DNA of 11,118 nt from Bacteroidota bacterium (GTDB taxonomy: Bacteria > Bacteroidota > Bacteroidia > Bacteroidales > Prolixibacteraceae): contig JAEYNZ010000145.1 of assembly GCA_023412195.1 (NCBI GenBank), positions 1 to 11,118 of the forward strand, written 5' to 3'. Below, in pieces: positions 1-6,403 of this stretch (the first letter of the stretch is position 1; each line of letters opens with the position of its first letter). The notes beneath the pieces are model-generated. The model searched no databases. It was not told the origin of the DNA and worked only from the letters and a program-made list of their open reading frames with translations. The position numbers and the translations under genes are program-made.

Positions 1-32
1 TTTGCTGACGACCGGTCAGGTTGTTTGATATG

Positions 33-1517
33 CTATCTGTTAAAATATTTCTTAAGTACATATTCTGGCTGATGGCGGTCGGGAGTCTGTTGAAGTTTGG
101 TATGATCATATTCGAGCTTAAGCGCTCTTCCAGGATATAAATTCATGGTATCAGATGTTGCCTGGTGCCAGTTTTCCATCAGTGCCATCATTTCTTTTGC
201 TGTAGTTTCATACTCAGGGACTGAAACCAGGTTATTAAGTTCTGCCGGATCCTGTTTCAGATTATACAGCTGCATGTGGTTTCGCTGAGGGTACCAGATG
301 AGTTTAAAATTGTCGTTTCTGACTGCTCTTACTGTGTTTCTGTAAGCCGTATATAGAGATTCCCGCATTTCAGCTTTCCTGTTCCGGATTAACGGAACAA
401 GGTCTTTTCCATCGGCCTCTTCAGGCTCAGTAAGACCACACAATGCTGCCAATGTAGGGAAAATATCATGCAGGTATACCAATGCATCTCTTTGTTCCTT
501 TACGGGTATACCCGGGCCAGATATAATGAACGGAACTTTAATGCTGTGTTCATAAAGATTTTGTTTGCCTAAAAGCCCATGACTGCCAATTGCCAATCCA
601 TTATCAGATGCGTACACTATAATTGTATTGTCATATAAACCGTTTTTTTTCAATGTTCTGATGATATCATCCACACACTTATCCATATGGCTGATAAGGG
701 CATAATAATCTGCCAGTGAAGCTTTGATCACTTCAGGAGTCCTGGGCCAGGGAGCAAGGGTTTCATCGCGTAAGTTCAGGTCATCAAACTCAAAAGGATG
801 GATTTTCATGAAATTATCAGGTAAGGGTATATCCTGTTCATTGTACATGTTTATAAAATCCTCCCTTGGGGAACGGGGGTCATGGGGGGCAGTAAAAGCC
901 ACATAACAAAAAAATGGTTTTTCTATATCTCCATCAACATATTCATTTATATACCTGATGGCTGCTTCGGAAAATAAATCGGTTGAATATCCCTTATTCA
1001 TTGGAGGTGACAATTTTCCATTTTCTTCAAGCTGCCTGCAGGGAACCTTAAAGTGGTCGCTCATACCATCAAGGAAAACATTTTCTCCTTTGTGAAATGA
1101 AGCTTCGAAACTTTTTGCAGTATTGTGCCACTTACCCGTTCCGAAAGTTTCATAACCATGCAGACCAAAATACATAGGCATCGTGATTTCACCTTCAAGC
1201 TTGTCGTATACCCTGAACAGACTTTTTCCAGTCATGAGCATGGCCCGGCTTGGAGCACAAACAGCTCCATGGTGGCTACCCATAACATAGCAGTTCGTAA
1301 AGCGGAGGCCACTGTTTGACAGTTCATCCAAGGCAGGGGTACGGATGTGAAGGTTTCCTGCACTTCCAAGGGCATCAGCCCGCTGATCGTCGGCAAGTAT
1401 GAAAAGGATGTTGGGTTTTTCGGGTTTATGCCTGACCCCTCCGGTTTGCTGTTCTGTTTTACAACCAGCAGCTAATGTTAAGATCAGAATCCACAAAAGA
1501 TAATGTACCTTTTTCAT
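33..1517 (-). CDS. Sulfatase lipoprotein (S1 family, formylglycine-dependent)
   Basis: Predicted exported sulfatase that hydrolyses sulfate esters, probably on a glycan or small organosulfate. The 494-residue protein starts with a lipoprotein signal peptide (lysines, hydrophobic stretch, LAAGC with the lipidated Cys at 19). The alkaline-phosphatase-like core follows: DD at 43-44 (calcium ligands), the CAPSR signature at 87-91 whose Cys would be converted to formylglycine, TGKWH at 127-131, PHDPR near 211-215, SDNG at 304-307, and Lys 318 and His 324 before the C-terminal subdomain. All key sulfatase residues appear present, so it should be active if matured. The ATG shares four bases (ATGA) with the stop of the upstream PHP gene, implying coupled translation and related function. 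Length is normal for the family. The CAPSR Cys needs an FGE or anaerobic maturase encoded elsewhere. The exact S1 subfamily and substrate cannot be read from sequence alone. The stop is TAG at 33-35; only 32 bases follow in the window. Confidence 0.93.
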   Translation of the reverse strand: MKKVHYLLWILILTLAAGCKTEQQTGGVRHKPEKPNILFILADDQRADALGSAGNLHIRTPALDELSNSGLRFTNCYVMGSHHGAVCAPSRAMLMTGKSLFRVYDKLEGEITMPMYFGLHGYETFGTGKWHNTAKSFEASFHKGENVFLDGMSDHFKVPCRQLEENGKLSPPMNKGYSTDLFSEAAIRYINEYVDGDIEKPFFCYVAFTAPHDPRSPREDFINMYNEQDIPLPDNFMKIHPFEFDDLNLRDETLAPWPRTPEVIKASLADYYALISHMDKCVDDIIRTLKKNGLYDNTIIVYASDNGLAIGSHGLLGKQNLYEHSIKVPFIISGPGIPVKEQRDALVYLHDIFPTLAALCGLTEPEEADGKDLVPLIRNRKAEMRESLYTAYRNTVRAVRNDNFKLIWYPQRNHMQLYNLKQDPAELNNLVSVPEYETTAKEMMALMENWHQATSDTMNLYPGRALKLEYDHTKLQQTPDRHQPEYVLKKYFNR

Positions 1518-2839
1518 TCACTTTGTTTTTGTATATAAGGCTGTACCCAGGCTTTTTGTTTTCCAAGAATTTCACCTGAATTGGGATCAATCTGATCGGC
1601 TGTTGAGGTAATACGAACCCTGGCATATAACTCATCACCATTAAATGTATATGAAGATTTTAAGGAATTGCTTGCAGATATAACCTTACCTATTTCACTG
1701 CTGTAGGTCATGGTTGTATTCTCTATTTCATTTCCCTCCTGGTCAACAGAAGGAGTGCCTTTGGTATCAATGCCTTTCATGGTGCCAATGAATTCTGTGG
1801 TATATTCTACTCCCTCCTGAGGTTCAATTTCGATGTTCAGTTTTTTCCCGTTAAACCGGATGTCTTTAAGGTTAACACCTGTTGATGCATAAAAATCACC
1901 CTTATCAATTGCATCGAGAATGGCTTCAGGGGCAAGTTCTCCGGAACGAACCATAACCCATCCTTTTCCGGGCCCTACGGTACCTCCGTGATAGGTATGT
2001 GCATCATCGGTGGCAAGGCCATACAGAATTTCACCTTCTCCGTTTGCAAGACGGTGCGACAGAACAATGTCCCATATCCTTTCTGTTCCTGCCCTGTAGT
2101 CATCGCCGTCATTATGAACCTGGGGGTGCCCGTTGTACACCTCAAAAAACCTGAGATCCGGAACGCTGAGCATCATTTCAGCAGTAATTGCCCATGTAAA
2201 GTTTGGATGGGCCAAAACAGGATGCACATTTCTGCCCGTTTCTTCCCGGTATAATTTTAAGTTTTCAACCGTTTCCCTGATCATTCTTTCCCTTTCATCA
2301 CGTTCACCCTGTATTGCAGGTATGACTCTGTCCTGATGAAATGCCAGCAGGTGGACAGCATGAGGATTAGAAATTTCGTTGCCCATAATAAGAAGAAACT
2401 TTCCCGGTTCTTCATAATTCGACCTGAATTCTTCAAGTGTTTTCAGCCTGACCCTTTGAACGCCTTCCTCCTCAGGATGTACATGCATATCAACCCATTC
2501 TTCTCCATACTTGTCGATATATTTCGTCAGTGCAGCATGGTCATGAGGAAAATTGCGCCAGCGTTCCCCTTCCAGAATGACATTATGATCTGTCAAAGCC
2601 AAAAAATCGTAACCATTTTCCTTATACCACTGTACTACACTTTCGGGAAATTCATCCCCATCGCTCCAGAACGTGTGTGTATGCAGGTTTCCTTTCAGCC
2701 AGGAAGGTTCAGAACGGGAACATGAACCCATAAAAATGCATACCACAAGTGATATTAAAATTGTTGAAACAGATCTTGTATTAGGCAGGTCTTTGGAATT
2801 GCAGTCATTATTTTCAAAAGGATTTTCTTCTGGACTCAT
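1514..2839 (-). CDS. PHP-domain metallophosphoesterase lipoprotein
   Basis: Predicted metal-dependent phosphoesterase of the PHP (polymerase and histidinol phosphatase) superfamily, exported rather than cytoplasmic. The metal-site motifs are visible in order: HTH at 53-55 followed by SDGD, TDH at 83-85, Glu 155 and His 160/163 in the NEISNPHAVH stretch, AHP at 210-212, Glu 233, and DDAH at 278-281. This set is what an active PHP trinuclear site needs. The N-terminus has a long polar leader of about 22 residues before a hydrophobic segment and FMGSC, with the probable lipidated Cys at 40. No ATG lies nearer the hydrophobic segment, so the ATG at 2839 is kept. Residues after about 320 form an extra, probably beta-rich domain of unknown role. 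The gene ends inside the ATGA start of the sulfatase downstream, so the two are likely cotranslated. The substrate is unknown; a phosphate ester accompanying the sulfatase substrate is inference. Confidence 0.88.
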   Translation of the reverse strand: MSPEENPFENNDCNSKDLPNTRSVSTILISLVVCIFMGSCSRSEPSWLKGNLHTHTFWSDGDEFPESVVQWYKENGYDFLALTDHNVILEGERWRNFPHDHAALTKYIDKYGEEWVDMHVHPEEEGVQRVRLKTLEEFRSNYEEPGKFLLIMGNEISNPHAVHLLAFHQDRVIPAIQGERDERERMIRETVENLKLYREETGRNVHPVLAHPNFTWAITAEMMLSVPDLRFFEVYNGHPQVHNDGDDYRAGTERIWDIVLSHRLANGEGEILYGLATDDAHTYHGGTVGPGKGWVMVRSGELAPEAILDAIDKGDFYASTGVNLKDIRFNGKKLNIEIEPQEGVEYTTEFIGTMKGIDTKGTPSVDQEGNEIENTTMTYSSEIGKVISASNSLKSSYTFNGDELYARVRITSTADQIDPNSGEILGKQKAWVQPYIQKQSE

Positions 2840-2852
2840 CGTTGTAAATTAT

Positions 2853-2922
2853 ATAAAATACAGAATTTATGCTGCAATTTACAAATAACCCATCAGGAAG
2901 AATCATTTCAGCATCAAAAATA
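2853..2922 (-). promoter_or_regulatory. Candidate Bacteroidota promoter(s) for the PHP-sulfatase pair
   Basis: The 109-bp gap between the upstream sulfatase and the PHP gene holds two weak promoter-like signals on the minus strand. TATTTTTG (2915-2922) matches the Bacteroidota -7 box TAnnTTTG exactly but has no TTG at the usual upstream distance. Closer to the gene, TTTG (2882-2885) lies 21 bases ahead of TATTTTAT (2853-2860), a -33/-7-like pair with an imperfect -7. No terminator-like hairpin with a T tract is seen, so read-through from the upstream sulfatase is equally plausible. Confidence 0.28.
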
Positions 2923-2948
2923 TAGTCAGGCTGAGTTATCTTTCACTG

Positions 2949-4877
2949 TTATTCCCTGTAATCAGAATTGTTGGGGACCAGTCCAAGACTTCCCAAAAAA
3001 TCCATACATGCTGCCTTGACATTATAATCACGGCCTTCCATTTTATGAGCTTTGTGAACCGTTTCAACAAAGGGTTCTTTTTTTTCTAAATAAAGCAGGG
3101 AATATACAGCCATCAGGGAGATCTCATTATGATCATTTAAACACAACTCTTTCAGCCGTACTTCTGCTGTTTTGCTGCCATTCAGCCTGTACATGACAGA
3201 TGAAGCCATAACTGCAACAGGGAGGTATGGATCATTAACTGCTTTCGTCAGATAATGTAGATAGTGAGTTAAATCTTCCGGGTTTTGGCTCCTCAGTCCA
3301 ACGGCAGCCCAATATCTGATTACAGGGTTTTGATTCAAAAGCAATTCAGCCTGGGCAGCTGTAGTTTCCTTATCTCTGAAACCCGATAATGATGCAACTT
3401 TGTAGATTTCTTCCAGTGGATATTTTTCCTCATCGAGCCTGAATTCATAAGCTGTAATATGATCTGAAAGCAGGCTGATCTCATATTCCGGCAGAAACAT
3501 AATATCCCTGGATTGTAACACTTCAGACTGAAGCAGTCCTCTCATTTCCTGCAAAACTGTATTGTACTCCGGATCAGTAGCCAGATTGCGTGTTTCCCAA
3601 AGATCGTTTTCAATATCAAACAGGTACTCTGCAGGGCGGGCTTCAAAAAGGCTACCCTGCAATGAGCTGAGTTTATTTTCCTTATAATCTTTTCTCATCT
3701 GTTGCTTGATTTCACCTATTTCCATATACCTGATGTACCTGGCTTCATTGATATAAGGCATATAGTTCCTCGAATAAAGGAATCTGCCATCGGTGACAGT
3801 CCTTACCATGTCGATGCCATTGTCCGAACGGTCGGATGAAAGGACAAGGTGCGTGGATGGTGTGCTTCTTTTCACTCCCAGGAAAGGACGTCCTTCAAGA
3901 TGTTCAGGGATTTTTCCGCCCGCCAGGCTGATCAGGGTGGGGGCGAGGTCGGTAAAATCTATGAGCTCTGAGCTTACGATGCCTCCATTTCCCCATGGCG
4001 ACAAGTGCTTGTACATTTCGGGAAACCAGATAATGAATGGTACGCGGTAACCATAATTGATGCCATTGGTTTTACCCCTGGGCATCCCTTCACCATGATC
4101 GGCAAAAAAGAATATGATTGTACTGTCCCTCAGGTTATCCTTTTCCAGTTGCATAAGAAGTTCTCCGATATTCTTATCGGTGAGGCTGATTGAATTATAT
4201 ACCCTGGCGAATTGTTTTCGCATTTCCGGGCTGTCGAGGTAAAATGGGGGCATTTCAAAATCATGGTCATTAATACGCTCTTCAGGAGAAAGATGGGTTA
4301 AAACATTTTCAACATACCAGTCGAAGGTTTCTGTCATCGTACGCGACTGGTGTGATTCCATAAAATTGAACACTGCAAAAAAAGGTTGTCCGGCCTTGCG
4401 GTTCCACCAGCCTGCCTTACCCGAGCTTTCGTTCCAGGCCTGCTTAATGAATTCATTCTCTCCCGCTACATTGTAGTCTGTTTTGGAATTGTTGGTTGTA
4501 TAATATCCCTGTTGCTGCAGATAAAATGGAAATCCTTTAATAAAATCTGGTAACGTATACTTGCTGCGATGGTTGCCACTCCCCGTCTTGTATGTTTTAA
4601 CTCCGGTTATGATGGCTGTGCGGCTTGGAGAACATACGGTACCTGTTGAAAAGGCATTCGTAAAACGGATTCCTTCCTGGGCCAGTTTATCTATTACAGG
4701 TGTTTTGGCATTGCTGTTACCATAGCAACCAATGAACTGAGGCGAAGTATCTTCTATTGTAACCCAAAGGATATTAGGTTGGCGGATATTCTGGTTTGTA
4801 TGATCTGCCTGGCCTGAATTACTTACGGCCAGAAATGGGGACAGTAAAAAGCTTAGGATGATGGTTTTGTCTTTCAT
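2949..4877 (-). CDS. Secreted sulfatase, heparan N-sulfatase-like (S1_8-type), with C-terminal HEAT-like domain
   Basis: Predicted secreted sulfatase of 642 residues. A Sec-type signal peptide covers about residues 1-22, with no lipobox Cys. The catalytic core shows ED at 42-43 in the first metal-binding position, where many S1 enzymes have DD, CSPSR at 82-86 (formylglycine Cys 82), GNHR at 101-104, SKTDYN at 131-136, ESHQSR at 174-179, ADHGEG at 259-264 and RGK at 267-269. The ED, SKTDYN and ESHQSR pattern resembles the N-sulfoglucosamine sulfohydrolase-like branch (S1_8), recalled from family knowledge rather than a search. After about residue 490 the protein turns into short paired helices resembling HEAT repeats (for example 505-530, 540-565, 570-600), which probably serve substrate or partner binding and account for the extra length. 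It lies first in the left-hand cluster, just past a terminator, with the PHP gene 109 bp downstream. The N-sulfate versus O-sulfate specificity is not determined. Confidence 0.9.
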   Translation of the reverse strand: MKDKTIILSFLLSPFLAVSNSGQADHTNQNIRQPNILWVTIEDTSPQFIGCYGNSNAKTPVIDKLAQEGIRFTNAFSTGTVCSPSRTAIITGVKTYKTGSGNHRSKYTLPDFIKGFPFYLQQQGYYTTNNSKTDYNVAGENEFIKQAWNESSGKAGWWNRKAGQPFFAVFNFMESHQSRTMTETFDWYVENVLTHLSPEERINDHDFEMPPFYLDSPEMRKQFARVYNSISLTDKNIGELLMQLEKDNLRDSTIIFFFADHGEGMPRGKTNGINYGYRVPFIIWFPEMYKHLSPWGNGGIVSSELIDFTDLAPTLISLAGGKIPEHLEGRPFLGVKRSTPSTHLVLSSDRSDNGIDMVRTVTDGRFLYSRNYMPYINEARYIRYMEIGEIKQQMRKDYKENKLSSLQGSLFEARPAEYLFDIENDLWETRNLATDPEYNTVLQEMRGLLQSEVLQSRDIMFLPEYEISLLSDHITAYEFRLDEEKYPLEEIYKVASLSGFRDKETTAAQAELLLNQNPVIRYWAAVGLRSQNPEDLTHYLHYLTKAVNDPYLPVAVMASSVMYRLNGSKTAEVRLKELCLNDHNEISLMAVYSLLYLEKKEPFVETVHKAHKMEGRDYNVKAACMDFLGSLGLVPNNSDYRE

Positions 4878-4900
4878 TACAAGTACTATTGGCTTAAGCC

Positions 4901-4908
4901 CAAATGTA
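4901..4908 (-). promoter_or_regulatory. Candidate -7 box for the S1_8-like sulfatase
   Basis: On the minus strand TACATTTG matches the Bacteroidota -7 consensus TAnnTTTG exactly. It lies 23 bases before the ATG, so a transcript would have a leader of only about 17 nt. It follows directly on the T tract of the upstream terminator, the right place for a new transcription unit. The region where a -33 TTG would sit is occupied by the terminator stem and has no TTG, which lowers confidence. A perfect 10-bp palindrome, GGCTTAAGCC (4891-4900), overlaps the expected start site. Confidence 0.4.
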
Positions 4909-4910
4909 GA

Positions 4911-4948
4911 AATAAAAACGAAAAACGGCAGCCTTTTCAGCTGCCGTT
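4911..4948 (-). terminator. Intrinsic terminator after the baeRF gene
   Basis: On the minus strand a perfect 9-bp stem, AACGGCAGC pairing with GCTGCCGTT (4940-4948 and 4924-4932 region), encloses a 7-nt loop. It is followed by a T-rich tract (TTTCGTTTTTATTT). It begins 10 bases past the TAA of the baeRF-like gene and separates that gene from the sulfatase cluster. The stem GC content and the T tract make this the only convincing factor-independent terminator in the window. Confidence 0.85.
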
Positions 4949-4958
4949 CGTGATTTCA

Positions 4959-6107
4959 TTAAACCTGGAAACGAAGCACTGCATTCAACGGGGAATGACT
5001 TTCAGGCATATCTGCTTTCTCTTCTATAAATACCTGTCCGTTCTTCAGGAATGTCTGCCGTGCTGCAAAATCCACCAGACAGTTTCCAAGAGGCTTTCTT
5101 TCATCGTAAAAAGTTACTTCTCCTGTTTCTTCATTATATTCTCCCCACAAATGACTTCCTTTTTCTATGAATAATGTATCAACCTGTCCAATTAATATTG
5201 CCTTTATCACATCGCCGGGATTTGAAAGAATCATGCTGTCAGGAGCTTCAAGGTATTTTTCCCTTTTTTCATTTTTTACCTTGTTGAAATAGGGCTCAAG
5301 CATTTCATTTGCTTTTTGATGAACGAACAGAATATCTTCATTGTCGAAATTTCCTGTTACACATTTTGGATAAAGATATTTAAACGAGGAGGTGTCTTTC
5401 AATTGTGAAAATATATCTTCTACTGCAGCAATCACTACCGGTATATTATAGCCTTCAAGAAGTTCTTTGAAACCATTGTCAATGTCTGTCATATATTTCA
5501 TTACTTCAGTTTCCTTATAATCCTTCCCTCCGCCTTTACCGTGGAATGGAACGAATTCTTTGCCAGCCATCCTACTTCTGAATTCAAGTGATTTTTGTAC
5601 AACATCATAACCTGCCGAATCATGAAAATTACCAGGGAACGCTCCATTTGTTTCCACTTCGGCAATTTCGTGCTGGGTTGCCTCGTAAAGCTTGTTCTTC
5701 TTAAGGCTGAGCAGAAAAATAAAATAGGAGTCATTCTGGTTAAAAATATCAAGCAAGGGAACAATATAAAAATTACTGGAAACCATGGAGAACTCAGGAG
5801 TATGCAGAGGGAGGTTGTGATAAGTGAATTTATCTTTATTCCTGAAGATAACCAAAGTATCGGATAAGAGCCTCCAGAAGGATGAATCATCCAGAATTTT
5901 CCTGATGGGTTCCATGTATTCATTTACTTCAGCTTTTTTAAGACCAAATTCCGTGAGCTCTTTTTCAATTTTTGAAACATGATTTTTTAATGTAATCTTG
6001 CTCTCCTTATTTTCTCCTACACGCTGAGTCGGTACATAAATTGAAATGCAGTATTCAGTATTAACTTCAGCTAATTCTTCAAATTGTTTTTTCTGAAAAA
6101 GTGCCAT
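4959..6107 (-). CDS. Bacterial archaeo-eukaryotic release factor (baeRF) family protein
   Basis: A soluble 382-residue protein without signal peptide or membrane segment. Its layout recalls the baeRF families, bacterial relatives of eRF1/Pelota. An N-terminal region (about 1-110, with a helical stretch at 40-75) is followed by a central domain (about 110-235) carrying a glycine-rich FHGKGGGKDYKE loop at 188-199. This sits roughly where eRF1 has its GGQ loop. A C-terminal L7Ae/eRF1-domain-3-like region (about 285-382) contains VDTLFIEKGSHLWGEY and ends in HSPLNAVLRF. Members of this class are thought to act on ribosomes, perhaps in stress or rescue; this is family-level inference. I recognise it from overall pattern and cannot fix the numbered baeRF subfamily (3 or 7 are candidates). 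The ATG at 6107 is preceded by an A-rich leader with no Shine-Dalgarno sequence, as is usual in Bacteroidota. It ends at a strong terminator and is preceded by a 296-bp gap, so it may be monocistronic. Confidence 0.72.
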   Translation of the reverse strand: MALFQKKQFEELAEVNTEYCISIYVPTQRVGENKESKITLKNHVSKIEKELTEFGLKKAEVNEYMEPIRKILDDSSFWRLLSDTLVIFRNKDKFTYHNLPLHTPEFSMVSSNFYIVPLLDIFNQNDSYFIFLLSLKKNKLYEATQHEIAEVETNGAFPGNFHDSAGYDVVQKSLEFRSRMAGKEFVPFHGKGGGKDYKETEVMKYMTDIDNGFKELLEGYNIPVVIAAVEDIFSQLKDTSSFKYLYPKCVTGNFDNEDILFVHQKANEMLEPYFNKVKNEKREKYLEAPDSMILSNPGDVIKAILIGQVDTLFIEKGSHLWGEYNEETGEVTFYDERKPLGNCLVDFAARQTFLKNGQVFIEEKADMPESHSPLNAVLRFQV

Positions 6108-6403
6108 TATTTTATCATTTTAGATGGGAAATGCCTTAAGGCGAAAAGCTGCCTGAAGGTAAATTCTCCGGTTTATTGTTATCAGTAAGCACAACACTTG
6201 TACCTAAACATATACTTCTATCAGGTTCAAAAATTATATAAGCCTTGATGTAAGGTATAACAAGAAGTTTTTTTAATGCTTTGATTTTTTTCCTGGTATG
6301 AAAAGGAAATATGACACGCTCAATATTGTGGAATTATTTCACACCCGAAGCAGGTATGGTCAGGAATAAGCTCCGGTCTGCAACCTTGAAAATCTTAAAA
6401 TGG
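6108..6403. other. 296-bp intergenic region between PhoD-like and baeRF genes
   Basis: No coding region, tRNA or clear terminator is seen. On the minus strand it holds TTCTTG (6261-6266) about 20 bases ahead of an AT-rich TATATAATTTTTG (6228-6240), a loose -33/-7-like pair one base off TAnnTTTG, which could start the baeRF transcript with a leader of about 110 nt. An imperfect inverted repeat, GTGGAA-N3-TTTCAC (6328-6342), looks operator-like. A perfect palindrome, GCCTTAAGGC (6133-6142), sits 26 bases before the baeRF ATG. None of these is strong alone. Confidence 0.35.

Noticed and set aside
5..19. Hairpin CTGAC-N5-GTCAG after the stop of the first-listed sulfatase, considered as a terminator
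   Set aside because: The 5-bp stem is short and the sequence that would hold the T tract lies outside the window.
1459..1641. 60-residue minus-strand frame spanning the sulfatase/PHP junction, considered as a small coupling gene
   Set aside because: It overlaps both real genes in a third frame and has no start signal or domain of its own.
2336..2725. 129-residue open frame on the plus strand
   Set aside because: It is antisense to the PHP gene, whose conserved motifs prove the minus-strand frame; the plus-strand product shows no domain.
4891..4900. Palindromes GGCTTAAGCC here and GCCTTAAGGC at 6133-6142, each upstream of a start codon, considered as one shared operator
   Set aside because: They share only the CTTAAG core and differ at flanking bases; a 6-bp core is expected by chance.
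5501..5923. 140-residue open frame on the minus strand inside the baeRF gene
   Set aside because: It lies wholly within the baeRF coding region in another frame, has an improbable composition rich in Trp, Ser and Ile, and no recognisable domain.
6270..6310. T/A-rich stretches in the 6108-6403 gap, considered as a terminator of the PhoD-like gene
   Set aside because: No GC-rich stem precedes the T runs in the minus-strand direction.
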